From Breviolum minutum Mf 1.05b.01 (taxonomy: Eukaryota > Sar > Dinophyceae > Suessiales > Symbiodiniaceae): a DNA stretch of 64,000 bases. The stretch is taken from contig DF239335.1 of assembly GCA_000507305.1 (NCBI GenBank), positions 9,447 to 73,446 on the forward strand, read 5' to 3'. Below are positions 34,985 through 46,261 of this stretch, in pieces. The position numbers were made by a program, and so were the translations under genes. Within the stretch, counting starts at the first letter, position 1. Each line of letters opens with the position of its first letter. The notes beneath the pieces were generated by a model that made no database searches, was not told the DNA's origin, and worked only from the letters and a program-made list of their open reading frames with translations.

Positions 34985-35075
34985 GCAAGGGAAAGCAGCT
35001 TTCGAGCGTGGCGTTTACTCCCTTGCAGATCAGCACTACGCCTCTGCTTTGCAAAAGCATCCTGCGGCGAAGGAG
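34985..35075 (+). CDS. TPR exon: GKAAFERGVY unit
   Basis: Reads QGKAAFERGVYSLADQHYAS and then ALQKHPAAKE, a classic TPR helix A/B pattern, and ends in phase 0 at AAGGAG|GTTTGA. It joins in phase to the exon at 35,249. Whether it belongs to the gene starting at 31.8 kb or to a second TPR gene is open, because the first TPR there lacks its usual following repeat in my model. Confidence 0.75.
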
Positions 35076-35248
35076 GTTTGAAAATTGCAGTGACCATGTG
35101 TGGCCATGGCATATAACGACCTAAGCATATAACGACCTTTGCAGGTATCAGAGGAAATGTTCGATCTCTCAACAAACAAAGCTATGAAATCATCAGGGGA
35201 ATTGAACAGTGAAGCAGATGGAGCAGGGAATTCATGAACCTGCTTCAG

Positions 35249-35344
35249 GTGTCCGCCTTGTTGAGCAACTCTGCAGCAGCGTGTTTGGAACTGCAACAGT
35301 TTGAGGAGGCATTGCTCTACAGTTCCACCGCGGCAATGATGCAG
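35249..35344 (+). CDS. TPR exon: NSAAACLELQQFEEAL unit
   Basis: Exactly 32 codons between ACCTGCTTCAG|GTGTCC and GATGCAG|GTAGCA, symmetrical phase 0. It reads VSALLSNSAAACLELQQFEE and ALLYSSTAAMMQ, the typical second repeat of a three-TPR domain. It continues in phase from the exon ending at 35,075. Confidence 0.8.
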
Positions 35345-35501
35345 GTAGCAGATGAAGGACTATTGTCTAAGGCGGATGGGTCAGATGTTTTGGGTGTCTT
35401 AAGATGAAGGTTTCCTTAAGATTCCTTGTATTTCAGATGATGGGACCATAAATCGTTTGTGTGCGTTTATTCGTACTGTAGATATGAAAGGGCTTCATCC
35501 A

Positions 35502-35907
35502 CTGCCACTAGAGCTACCATACTACCACTGCCACTGCCACTACCGCTACCCCTACCATACTACCACTACCTGCCACTGCCACTGCCACTACCACTACCAC
35601 TACCACTACCACTACCCCTACCACTACCACTACCACTACCACTACCACTACCACTACCACTACGACGACTACTACGACGACTACTACGACGACCACTACG
35701 ACGACCACTACGACGACCACTACGACGACCACTACGACAACCACTACGACAACCACTACGACAACCACTACTACTACTACTACTACTACTGCTACTACTA
35801 CTACTACTACTACTACTACTGCTAGTACTAGTACTAGGTCTAGTACTTGTACTAGTGCTGATGCTTGTACTAGTGCTGATGCTAATGCTAATGCTACTAC
35901 TACTATC
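35502..35907. repeat. CCACTA/ACTACGACG/ACTACT composite satellite
   Basis: A 400-bp array that changes unit along its length: CTGCCACTACC, then CCACTA, then CCACTACGACGA, then CAACCACTACGA, then pure ACT, then ACTAGT and GATGCTAAT variants. It lies in an intron or the 3' flank of the TPR exons. Open frames through it on both strands are artefacts of the trinucleotide period. Confidence 0.95.
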
Positions 35908-36912
35908 ATTTCTTTTTCTACAGCAGCAGCATGTTGCACAAAAAACCGAATTCTGCAAATCCTTCAGCTACAAATGATGAGCTCGCAGTTTCATGATGGG
36001 CGACGCAACATTAAAGTTACAGATACATCCCGGAAAGCAAGATATCTCATTTGAAAATGGACAAAGAGATACAATTCAGATACAACAAGTTTAATTTTTA
36101 GGTATTACCATGGGAACCACCAACCTTCATTTCTAGGGGTTATAACCCATATATTGGGGGTTTAAAAGTTTAAAACCTTCATTTTTCATGGTTTTGGGGT
36201 CCAAGGGTAGGTGGTGTTACCTGGAAGTCGACATTTTGCATTGCCTAGACATACCTCGACTCGATTCATAGCTTGCAGGCATGGATACGACGAGGTCGAG
36301 CGCTGGAAGGTTTGCAGGATGAGCAGTGTACCAAGGTGGCCGTGTTTTTTCTACATGACCGAACCTAGGTGAAGGAAAAGGAACCTCAGGTGGTGATTTA
36401 CATTTAGAAGATGTTTCAAGATTGTCCGTTTACCTGGTTAAAGAAAAAACATGAACCAAAGATATGTGCAAGTTTGATGTGAACTTGTAATTAATGAGCC
36501 ATGAGTATTACACTACGTTACTCCATTTGAAGATGGACTCTGGATATCTTTAGATCATAAGCAGGCATTCCAGGTTTGTCAGCTTTTGTATGGGGCTCCA
36601 AGATGTTGACATGGATCATGTGGCTACCCATTTTGAACCCCTTGGTGGGCCGCCCCTTTTGCTTGGGCAGGTCGGGTTGAAATGGTGGATTTTCCAACAA
36701 TGACTCCGTGGGTGGTTTTTTGGTCGTTTGAACTAACCAGCCATAAATTTGCATTTCCATAAAACGCAGAGGTCAGGCCAGGGTGGTAGATCTCCTATGT
36801 TTGGGAGTGCTGCTGCTTGTTTTTTTGAAGCTTTAGAAAGAATAGAGACGCTATTTGGGAGGATGCCAAACGGACAACGCAAAGCCAGTTCCCATCAATC
36901 TCACAATTGCAG

Positions 36913-36990
36913 GCGTTGGACTCAGTTCCCCTTTCTTTGGTGAAAGCTGAAGCAGATTTAGTGCGAAAACGCTGGTCATCAAAGCAGAAG
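36913..36990 (+). CDS. Exon, 26 codons, phase 0/0
   Basis: Between ATCTCACAATTGCAG|GCGTTG and AAGCAGAAG|GTGAAA. It reads ALDSVPLSLVKAEADLVRK and RWSSKQK. A symmetrical phase 0 exon like the TPR exon at 35.2 kb, so it may continue the same gene. The frame stays open downstream to about 37,200 with polar residues (SSVSTEEQQHRRDGGDEMS), which may also be coding if the GT here is not used. The segment at 36,826-36,890 (EALERIETLFGRMPNG) may be its upstream neighbour. Confidence 0.55.
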
Positions 36991-38999
36991 GTGAAACCGG
37001 TCAGTTCAGTTTCGACAGAAGAGCAACAACATCGAAGAGATGGTGGGGATGAGATGAGTTCGGGGGTCCGGCGGAGAAGTCCAAACAAGGACAAAATAAC
37101 AATCAACTCGTTTGAATGTTTATGTATTGGAAGTAGAATTTCACGCAAAAAGTCAGTCACTCAACACTCACATGTACTATGTACTCAACCATATCAAAGC
37201 TGATATCAGCTGTATGTAAGGAAGATGTAAGGCTTAGGCAAGGAATTCCCCCACCCGAAAACAATCCCTCCGTTTTAGGTATCTGAGCTTCCTTGTGTAG
37301 CATTTCACCCATGCCTTTGATTAGAGAGATACTTGAAATTGTGTTTTTTTTACCATACGTTCTTGGTGATTGGGTTGGATATCTACCATCATGATTTGTC
37401 GGTTGATGTGACTTAGTTTCTCACAGACTTTCTGTAGTTTTCATTGACAGGAAGGACATGTGAGTCACTTGTTCATTCTAAATGAGTGAATGGGATGGTC
37501 GTGATGTCTGTACATATATTCATATATATATATACACCATACGTTGCCTTCCTTGAGAAACTAGTTCCCTTTTTTTGGAAGGGGGTACTTTAACCCCATA
37601 TTCTGTCAACTCCAGGATCCAGGATGGTTAAATGGTAATATGTATATACACTCTCTAGACTCTATCGCAATTTTTCAAGAATCAACAGTTGAAGACGTAT
37701 TTGTTGTTCAAGAAGGGCTCCTTTAGGAAGAAGTAACAACATGTGAGGCAAATGTCAAAATGATTACTTTAGGAAGCAAATTTTCTCAATTGTTTTGTGA
37801 AAGAAAGCTGTTTGTTAACAGAGCTGCTTCCAAGAGGGACAAGTCCAGCAGAAGACACACCTTGCTTGAAACCGGGGATACTACTAAAACGACGGAGACC
37901 TTTAGAACAGGAGATGAGTTGGCTAAATAGTTGCATGGTTTGGAGATGGTGGTTCAGAAGAGGTACGTACTAAGAAGATCCTAACTACGAACTCCTTAGT
38001 ACCTTTGGTACTTTGTCATGTCAGACAACACATTGGATTTGGAAATGATAAGACATGATTTCTGTTCTGGCTCTTCTTTGTGTGATTCAATGACGACGTG
38101 ATGTTGTGACCAGAGAACTGCCATCTAGCGTTTGCATCACAATGTTGCGGCTAAAGTGACGGAACTGCATACATAGACATACTGATGTACAACCCAAACC
38201 TCAAGCCCAAATTCAGGCCTCAAAATATTCACAAAACATTGCAATTACTTTCAACAGGTGACAATGGATGGGTTTATGAGGGGGTATCATTTGCTGCAAT
38301 GATGCTTCGATTTTTTGAGTATCCCGTTTTCAAGCATCATGTGCTCTTTTTCTTGTGTCCCGACATTTTGAGGCTGCTATGACTGAACAAATTAATGATT
38401 TCTTGTTGGGTGGTTAGGCAAGGTCCAGATTCACCAATCTTGAATCAGTTTGTGCCATGGGAGGTTTCTTCCAAGAACTGAAAGCAAAAGAGAAGAATTG
38501 CAGTGCAGACGAGGCAGGATTCGCTGTGTTTTTGTATATCAAATAGTCAGACCCTTCCCGAAAAACACATATGCAATAGCCTTTGGTTGGGGGGTGGAAA
38601 ATCAGTTGAAACATATTCCAAAATCGTTGCTTTCAGGCCCAATGACCACTTTTGTTGGAGGTAAATGTATTCACGTCACCAACCGACCCAAGGAAAAACG
38701 TGGATCCAAGTGTGGAAATCACAAATTTTAAGCTTGGTACTTTGGTGGCCGAAGTGTCCCTGATTGTTTTCAAGAAAGGTTGTCTCGGGAACATAAAGCA
38801 GAGCTTGGAAAGTTCACAAAATCAATCCAAACAAAAAAGCATGTTCAAACCTCGATGTCTCAGAAGCCAGCTGCTTCTAGCTGGTGCTTTAGATATGCAA
38901 GTAAAATTTGAAAATAATCCCGACATATTTCAGCAACCACAGTTGTCTATTCAGTAGTGCCCCTTTGATCTTGACTTTGGCGAGTAGGAAGTATAGTTC

Positions 39000-39096
39000 A
39001 TGGTATCATCTGCTGCTTTCGGGGCCCTACAGAAAACTGTCGTGTTCACTTATGGGACCGCGGTGGTTTCCCCCAACCTTCCACAGCCAGCAAGGT
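39000..39096 (+). CDS. Candidate exon before the GTT tract
   Basis: Reads VSSAAFGALQKTVVFTYGTA and VVSPNLPQPAR, ending at CCAGCAAG|GTAGGT, a strong donor. The acceptor is not clear and another frame is open. Product unknown. Confidence 0.4.
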
Positions 39097-39227
39097 AGGT
39101 GCCATTGGCACCATGTTGAAGATGGCTCCACCAGAGACTTGTTTTCTTCTAAGGGTGGTCCGGTTTTGCCCTTGTTGCAGTGCATCTATTCTTTAAATGA
39201 CTTGCGGATAAAGATGGGCATTTTAGC

Positions 39228-39269
39228 ATGGTGTTGCTGTTGTCGTTGTCGTTGTCGCTGTCTCTGTCG

Positions 39270-39311
<42 letters not shown>

Positions 39312-39339
39312 GTGTTGTTGTTGTTGTTGTTGTTGCTGG

Positions 39340-39385
<46 letters not shown>
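39228..39385. repeat. (GTT)n/(GCT)n microsatellite running into a gap
   Basis: GTT and GTC units, then GCT, then GTT repeats without interruption until the sequence becomes N. The gap is almost certainly caused by the repeat, so its real length is unknown. Confidence 0.95.
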
Positions 39386-39651
39386 NNNNNNNNNNNNNNN
39401 NNNNNNNNNNNNNNNNNNNNNNNNNNNNNNNNNNNNNNNNNNNNNNNNNNNNNNNNNNNNNNNNNNNNNNNNNNNNNNNNNNNNNNNNNNNNNNNNNNNN
39501 NNNNNNNNNNNNNNNNNNNNNNNNNNNNNNNNNNNNNNNNNNNNNNNNNNNNNNNNNNNNNNNNNNNNNNNNNNNNNNNNNNNNNNNNNNNNNNNNNNNN
39601 NNNNNNNNNNNNNNNNNNNNNNNNNNNNNNNNNNNNNNNNNNNNNNNNNNN
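39386..39651. other. Assembly gap, 266 N
   Basis: Undetermined bases inside the GTT microsatellite. Any open frame reported through it is meaningless. Confidence 1.
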
Positions 39652-39799
39652 TGTGCATCGATTTTTGCCGGTTTTTTGTTGGATTTCAAATTGCTTTTTG
39701 TGGTGGGTCTTCACGAAATTGCCTCTCTTTTTTTGCATGACGGGATTGGATATCCACAACACCCAATTTTTATTGGAAAGGACTCGGTATAGTGAGTAA

Positions 39800-40096
39800 G
39801 AAGAACGGCGATCTTGCCCTTGGCAGACAAAGAAGCGAAGATATCTTGGAATATCTTTGTTCAGGTCATCATAATTGAAGGTGTCTTGGCCATGGACAGA
39901 GTGTTTTGTTATGAACGAAGTGCCCCAAAAATGCATCCAGGCGGCCTTTTGTTCATCCAGTGATCCCAAGCCTATTTCTTTTCCCAGGATGTGAAGAAGC
40001 GGATGATGAAAGAGATGGGTCCGTTGGTCGGACGAGAAGTCCCTGAGTTCTTCAAGGACTTGGACCTTGCCCTTCAGGCCGTTTGATTTATTTGTT
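39800..40096 (-). CDS. Candidate long minus-strand exon (rival + frame)
   Basis: The minus frame is open for about 100 codons of convincing sequence: LKGKVQVLEELRDFSSDQR, then LGSLDEQKAAWMHFWGTSF, then VHGQDTFNYDDLNKDIPRY. On the + strand, 39,988-40,084 after a good acceptor (TCTTTTCCCAG|GATGTG) reads KKRMMKEMGPLVGREVPEF to a stop and is also convincing. Only one is likely to be the real gene; I favour minus for its length. No family recognised for either. Confidence 0.5.
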
Positions 40097-40143
40097 TCTT
40101 TTACTACATGCTAAGCTACTGGTGCAACATGTTGTGAATAGAC

Positions 40144-40479
40144 TCACTGTTTGGCGAAGCAGCACGGATAGACAGAGTATCCGCGAGGAATTGAGATGTA
40201 ATGCTGTAATGTATGGATATTGTGTGGCATTTGCAGAGATGTAATTTCCATCCAAGATGGGAAGTTTTTCATGCCATGTATCTTTACTGCAGGGTTATCC
40301 TGCACTGTGTATAAGCCTTTATAGTCCCTTATCGAGTCAAGCCGCATCGCCGTAGTCATGGCGTGCAGCCTCAAGAGAGGAGTATCCGAAGAAGTACGGC
40401 ATACCAGGGAATGACCAAGAGTACGCAGAGCAGTGCCATCAATTCTTGTATCTCGGACCAAATCATGAAGTCGATTCAC
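40144..40479 (-). CDS. Candidate minus-strand exon
   Basis: Minus frame of 111 codons with ordinary composition, for example TALRTLGHSLVCRTSSD and AMRLDSIRDYKGLYTV, followed by a less coding-like end. It may belong to the same minus gene as 39.8-40.1 kb. Borders unresolved. Confidence 0.4.
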   Translation of the reverse strand: MNRLHDLVRDTRIDGTALRTLGHSLVCRTSSDTPLLRLHAMTTAMRLDSIRDYKGLYTVQDNPAVKIHGMKNFPSWMEITSLQMPHNIHTLQHYISIPRGYSVYPCCFAKQ

Positions 40480-40536
40480 GGCGCAAGAGCTCTATAAGTT
40501 TTGTTGGATACCAGAAATAGCAGGTCGCATTTTTAG

Positions 40537-40731
40537 TCATTGTAAATAATTGGTCTTTCTTGCTTGGGCTAAAGTGACTATCAGCCTTGCGAACAAACCC
40601 TTGCTATTGGTTTTGGAAATTGTTTTGTGAAGGTGCTGCAAATGATTATTTGAGTCATTTGTGTGTTTGCACCAGTGCCTATTCATTAACCCTCTAAGAG
40701 TTTCGTTCACCATTACCAGTGCCATGTAGAC
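40537..40731 (-). CDS. Candidate minus-strand exon
   Basis: After an AG (CCATCCCAG|GTCTACA, minus strand) the frame reads MALVMVNETLRGLMNRHW, then KTISKTNSKGLFARLIVTL, stopping at 40,537. Plausible coding; product unknown. Confidence 0.45.
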   Translation of the reverse strand, partial: VYMALVMVNETLRGLMNRHWCKHTNDSNNHLQHLHKTISKTNSKGLFARLIVTLAQARKTNYLQ

Positions 40732-40732
40732 C

Positions 40733-40925
40733 TGGGATGGAAACACTGGATTTGCCGTTGTTGATGGATCCGTGTGGTTCAGAGGCTGTGTTGGTTGGGT
40801 GGGATGATCATCTCCTCAGTGCGAGTCCGAATTGCAAAGATCCTTTAAAGCTCAATGTTGTCATCCACATATCAGAAAAGCAGTTTGTTGATGTTGGGAA
40901 CTGTTTCACGTCCCTGGAAGTGTGA
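40733..40925 (+). CDS. Candidate terminal exon
   Basis: The + frame reads METLDLPLLMDPCGSEAVLV and LKLNVVIHISEKQFVDVGN before a stop at 40,925. Coding-like, but without a clear acceptor. Confidence 0.4.
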
Positions 40926-41165
40926 AATGTTCACCAGACAGGCAAGTTATAACATCAAGAATCAAAACTAAGATATTTGTCTTCTCGCTACAGTATATCT
41001 ATATATTTCTGATGGACTAATTCACAGATCACAAGTGATCTCAGAACTGACTGGGCTTTGGTTATGACTCAAAATTAGGGTACTAAACAAAACAACTCAC
41101 ATTGGACTCGGTGGGTTTGAATCATTTCTTTTTTTTGAGTTTGTCATTCTGTACAAATCATCAAG

Positions 41166-41265
41166 GTATGATGCCTATGCACACGCGACCATGCATCCTT
41201 GGATGATGGAGAATGCCTTGAAGATGGGAGTAAGAGATTGGAGTGAAGCCGAGCCTTGCAGCTGA
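41166..41265 (+). CDS. Terminal exon, unrecognised
   Basis: Acceptor AAATCATCAAG|GTATGA, then a frame reading YDAYAHATMHPWMMENALKM and GVRDWSEAEPCS to TGA. Rich in Met, Trp and His, with no rival frame seen. It may instead be an internal exon of the gene at 41.7-44.1 kb, with a GA donor before the stop. Confidence 0.55.
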
Positions 41266-41742
41266 AGCCTTGTTTGCTTTCGGCTTTCAGAAGCGGCCGA
41301 GGTCCCATTTTTCAGTGATGCCTTGTAAAACGAGGTTCCTGAGTTTATCACCCGAAGATTTGGACTATGAAAAGCAGTAAGATCCCATCAAACAGCGACC
41401 CAGTTTGATTTAGATTTCGAGGATTATATAGATGTATAAATTCATGAATGTAAACAATATATTTGTTTCTATCCAAAATGCTGGCTACATGTTGCATGCA
41501 CTGGCTTTGCAGTACATATACTTGCATACTGGGGCCTAGCAATTTGAACCCTAGTTGGCCCTAGTGTAAGATCATTTCTCCTGGGGCTTCCACCCTGATG
41601 CTGCATTTGTGACATTCTGGAACCCCACGATACTCGCCAAACTCGTGTGTTTCCAAGCCGGACTATTCTCGACTTGAATGTAATATCATATCCCAAGTGG
41701 TGCGTCAATTCTCATAGAAGATGCAATAACTAGTTTTTTCAG

Positions 41743-44052
41743 AGAGAGGCTTGGGCCCTGGAAATCCGCAGTGCTCTCAGGACATTGTGAAACGCTTTCA
41801 TGGAACTATTGCCCTTCAATGGCTGGCAGAACATCAGCCCCTGGCACTGGGAAGCATTCTTCGTTGGAGGGAAACCGTTGACAATCGTGTCTTGGCACTT
41901 GAATCGACTCCACCTGGGTGATATAGTGTTGTCTCCTTTTGCAGCAGGAAATGGGTTGGTTGTTTGGTTCTTAAGGAGGATCTACGACTTGCACACAACC
42001 AATGTTCTGATTTATAGTTAATTCTAGGCATTATACATATGTACTTTAATGTTCATCATCTATGTATATTTACACAATGTACATCTTCCAGAATTTCTAT
42101 GGAAGCAGTGTACCCTTCTTACGGGAGTTCTTGCAAAGGGTGAAGCTGCATGAGTGCTCCAGACTCCCCCCCAACTGGGATGCCACATGGCGTCACACTA
42201 AATGCATTTGAAACTACTCCAAAACTTAAACAATAATTAGCTTTTGAAAAGGTACATATACTGGAACCTTTGCTACTCTGTTTTCTCCCAAAAAGCTGGT
42301 GAAATACACATCATTTCCACCATATTTCACTGGGGAATTTTCCGCCAAGGCTACTCTGAGTACATCCGCACCAGCTACTGCAATCACACGACGCGAAAGG
42401 ATATCCTACATCGAGGCCTGAATTGCTGGGAATTTTTGAGGAAAAAAGCTACATAGAGATTTCGTTTTGAAGAAAGAGATGGAAGTTGACAAATTCCAAA
42501 AATCTATCGCAAATTCTCCAGGAGGTTGGATTTAGCATGGTGAATTGGTGTGTTTTGAGACAAGTTTTGCAATTTCCTGTGGAGCCTAAACTACAAGTTT
42601 TGATGTGACGTTTCTGCGATTTCATGCCAATTAATTAGAAGAAGCTGACTCTTTGACTCTAGCGACGAGTGCTTTATAGTGTAATGGTGTGTGATGTCAT
42701 GTCAATAGCTTGCAATCTTCAAAAAGATAGGCACAACACATGTGGCCGTGGGTTTCAACGACCTGGGTATGTTACTTACCTGTGACTTGCGCGAAGCTCC
42801 GCATGAACAGCCATCTCCCAAAGCGCTGCGTTTTGTGGGACTGGATGGCAGTGCCTTTTCCGTGGCGAAGAGCCTCGTGGTGGCCGAAATGCTTCAGATG
42901 CCTGGCAAAGGTGGCTGAAATGCCAAGATGTCCAGTCACCAGAATCGGAATCATTGAATACACTTGTACAGGGAAACATCAAAGAATACAGGAAGCATTG
43001 TTTTATTTGCAGTAGTACATGCCCACAAACAAATTGTCCATCTTGCATCCTTTACTGACGTGCTTGCATGATGCAGCACATAGTACCGTAGTTCTAGATC
43101 GGTGTCCTAATAAAGATCATCAAGGGAACCTCGCAAGTCCTTGATCCAGGAGGTAAACGCCCCAAGCTAAGTTTGCGAATACATCCTGTCCAGCAATACA
43201 TAGGCCATCAAAAGGAGCCAATTTGCCACCAACTGATAGAGGCTGCTCAAATCTTTTTGTTCACTACCAATACCGCATCTGAGGATGGATAGCATTCCGT
43301 TGGAGCATTGCCTACAGGCACCGTTTTCAGAAGGATGGTTGGGTTTGAAGCCCCAAGTCCCATCATCCAAAAGTTGAAACCAATTTTGTCTGAATGGATG
43401 GACGGCGTGGAGGTCAGGGTGGTACATTGCAATAATCTAGGTGTGTTGTAGGAAATATGGCGAAGAACTGTGGTTTACAGGAAATGGTCAGAAGTGTGCG
43501 AGATTTGCTTTCTGCATTCCCTTGGGCAGTTTTTTGATATACTTAATTATACATATAATTATATAATTATATATGTCATGTCCTGAAACATACAGCAAGG
43601 TGGCCTCATGATAGGTGAACATGTTCGATGTGGGCTTGTTGACCATGCAGGAATAACTATGTCGCACAATAGGGTTTATGTTGAAAGTTTCTAAACAAGA
43701 GACAGTACCTTTTTTTTAAAAAGCTTAAGATTTGTCCTTAGATCGCAACCTGCCAGCACTTGGACAAAGTACCAAGGTAGCAATGTATCATCTTTGACCT
43801 GTTTTATTCTCCAAGCCATGGGTGCGCCCCGTGTTTTCACAAGTTCCAAGGGGTTTTTGATTTCTGAAGTTTTTGTTGGTTTCGTGCTTTCGGGGGGCAC
43901 CTCCTGTGGCAGGTTTGGTATTCCTCAACTTGTAGCAAGGCGGCCAGCAAAAACATGGCTCGTGCAGCATCCGCAGCTTTGTTGAAGGTGACACACGAAC
44001 AAGTGAGGCCGGAAGATGATCACGTTGATTATTTGGAGGCAGCTTGTCAGCT
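41743..44052 (+). CDS. Multi-exon gene with LRFVGLDGSAFSVAK motif
   Basis: Three well-supported + exons. 41,743-41,917 follows TAGTTTTTTCAG|AGAGAG and reads DIVKRFHGTIALQWLAEHQP, then LGSILRWRETVDNR, to CACCTGG|GTGATA. 42,731-42,910 follows AAAAGATAG|GCACAA and reads HVAVGFNDLGMLLTCDLRE, then KALRFVGLDGSAFSVAKSLV, to GGCAAAG|GTGGCT. The third starts at 43,936 after CAACTTGTAG|CAAGGC and reads NMARAASAALLKVTHEQVR, then DDHVDYLEAACQ. Sequence texture and shared strand suggest one soluble protein. I have a faint memory of similar motifs in uncharacterised algal proteins but cannot name the family. Phases between the three exons do not connect directly, so further exons are missing. Confidence 0.6.
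42244..42420 (+). CDS. Candidate exon, Thr/Ala-rich end
   Basis: One + frame after CCCAAAAAG|CTGGTG reads YTSFPPYFTGEFSAKATLST and then a Thr/Ala segment to a stop at 42,421. Another + frame is open over the same interval, so this is tentative. Confidence 0.35.
42730..42912 (+). CDS. Exon with FVGLDGSAFSVAKSLVVAEML
   Basis: The best single exon of the gene above: about 60 codons with a hydrophobic beta-strand pattern (HVAVGFNDLGMLL), an acidic/basic turn (CDLREAPHEQ) and an alanine-rich helix. The minus strand is also open but reads less plausibly. It looks like one piece of an alpha/beta fold; that is inference. Confidence 0.7.
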
Positions 44053-44530
44053 TGTCCTTAATGGCCATATTATCATTAACGTTTAAATCAGATTGGGGCG
44101 TTTTTGAGAAATTGTATATAAAATATGTCTCAGATGTGGCTGTTTGTGCAGGTCAAGTGCGAGGTCTTCGGGATGCCTTTGTTTGTTGAAGGCTATTACG
44201 GTAGTATTTACAATACAGGGCAGCTCATCGTGTTTCAATTTCAAGGATGGGCATCTACTATGGAATCAAATCTCAAAAAGAAATGACGGAGGGTCTAATG
44301 TCTAATATGTGTGTTCTACTTTAATTATCGTGTAATTGGATGACTCTATATTGTCACATTCATATACACTCCAGTAAACTAACATAGCAACGGAAAATGG
44401 ACCCTTTGAAGATTCATTTCCTATTGAACATGGTGATTTTCCATTGCTATGTTCTAAGTTTACCGGAGGATACCAAGGTTTACATGCATGTGACTTTACC
44501 AGCCACCATCTACAATGAGTCCCTCGCGCC

Positions 44531-44640
44531 GGTCAGCAGGTCCTACATCTTCCACTGGTCAGCTGAGTCAACATCTTCAGCAGTGCCGTTGATGAAAGCT
44601 CGGAAGTTGTGGATGGACACCAGAGAAGGGCGCTCCTTGG
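44531..44640 (-). CDS. Candidate minus-strand terminal exon (rival + frame)
   Basis: The minus frame reads ERPSLVSIHNFRAFINGTAE and DVDSADQWKM to a stop. The + strand is open as well (44,397-44,645), reading a basic Ser-rich sequence. The minus reading looks more like a folded protein, and a further minus segment lies upstream at about 44,860-44,940 (LDALAMVLHSELDQNGPTI). Confidence 0.45.
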
Positions 44641-44857
44641 CATAATTCAAACTCAATGACCACACAAAGTGTCAAAACTGCATGCATAATTTGTAAGACA
44701 AAACAATAATGGTCAAGTCAAAGCTCCCTTTACTACCAAAACATCAATCATGGTTACAAACCATATTACGAAGTAGAGGCTTTCAAAGAAGCTGCGGAAA
44801 ACATGTGTTTCCATGGGAGAGCTGGAAGATTTGTAACCTGACGCAATGAACCAACGG

Positions 44858-44945
44858 CTCTTTCTGTAATTAAAAAAGAACAGGATGGTCGGGCCGTTCT
44901 GATCCAACTCACTGTGCAGGACCATGGCCAGAGCGTCCAGTTATA
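44858..44945 (-). CDS. Candidate minus-strand exon
   Basis: Minus frame reads QLDALAMVLHSELDQNGPTI and runs on into a Phe-rich stretch that may be intron. It probably belongs with the minus exon at 44.5-44.6 kb. Confidence 0.45.
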
Positions 44946-45358
44946 CATGCAACTGGCATAGTTTCCGAAAATTCCGGAATTCGAAGCCTCTCATTCAGAG
45001 ATTGACTAGTGAAGCTCTGAAGCACCTTCCCCTTTGAACATCACCAATGTCACCGCAAGTCTTCTATATGAGAGACATGCAGGAAGGTTCATGCAGGATC
45101 CTTTGCAATCCTTTACGTTTGGAACTTTCTTGTACGATATGCCCAGGTTGCATAGAAAACAATATCGCGAACGGCCATAAAAGTAACCCTGCTTTCAAAG
45201 TTGTCAGTTGTTCTCTTGTATTTTGCTGGCCGCTCATGCAAGATAGCAATAGATAGCATATATACAGCTGTTGCATGCCTTTGCAGGGGGAGCTTACAGT
45301 AAATCACAACGATGAAGCCTTTGTTCAACAAGCGTTCTTTGCTTGTTGTTGTATTCAG

Positions 45359-45507
45359 GGAACGGCAGCATGATCATGTGCCTGAAAAGGCCCCAGCTCA
45401 CCGTGGGGAAAGGACCTTCCAACGAAGGTTGTGATTCTGAGTTTGGGGAATTCCCAAACATTGATTCACCTCTAGTCACGAGTCATGATATTGAGCATTC
45501 AAGATAA
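45359..45507 (+). CDS. Terminal exon, unrecognised
   Basis: Strong acceptor GCTTGTTGTTGTATTCAG|GGAACG, then 48 codons and TAA. It reads MIMCLKRPQLTVGKGPSNEG, then an acidic FGEFPNIDSPLVTSHD. The opposite strand is open (45,294-45,479), but the + acceptor is of high quality. Confidence 0.5.
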
Positions 45508-46261
45508 AGTAGCTTTGATTTGTATGTTTCTTGGTGAAAGTTCTGTTGTGCTAATTGTGTTTTGGTTCATTTTGTGTTTTGTGTGGTAAAGGTTCATGTG
45601 GAGGTTTGAGCTGACCGGGGCGGTAGGATTATGTGCGAACAAGCCGTGTCCCAACACATATTTGACTACTTTTGAATGCTCTTTGAGAATACTCTTGGAA
45701 GCTGTCCTGGATTTGTGCCAGGTTCACCGAAGAAAATGGACCTAGTAGTTACTTGTAGGTATGATTCACGTGTTGTCTTATTTGTAAAGGAGGATAGATC
45801 ATACATTAGAAACAACAACCATAGGTTTTTGTCCGTTAATCCCATCACATCCGTGAATTTCAGTATCCATCAGATCCATCAGCCGCTGAAACACTATCAA
45901 AGTTCTGGGCATGAGTGCTCCATACCACTTTGATTCACAAAATTACGCAGGAATTTGGAATGTGTAGGGAACCTGGAGGGATTCAAGATCAATAAAGCTT
46001 TATTTCTTTTCTGAAATCATGGGCTCGTGTAGTTTAGTAGTGGAAGTGTAATTTCAAGACAAGAGTGACAAGAGGCTCACAGGCACCAAAACAAAGTGGT
46101 GCCTACTTGAGATCAGTTCCGAATCAAAAGAAACGGAGCAATGAATTGAAATGAAAGGATTCACCTATACACTAAACAGCATCAACCAGCCAAAAATATA
46201 GATATGATGTTCAGCATGAAGCCTCGAATAGCCTACAAGTGAATCCGGTTTTGCCTGGCAG

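Noticed and set aside
35457..35977. Frames of 120-172 codons of Tyr-His, Leu-Pro, Val or Ser-Gly repeats
   Set aside because: Artefacts of the trinucleotide and hexanucleotide satellite.
39149..39969. Several long frames running through the N gap
   Set aside because: They exist only because N is read as any residue; the flanks are GTT/GCT repeat.
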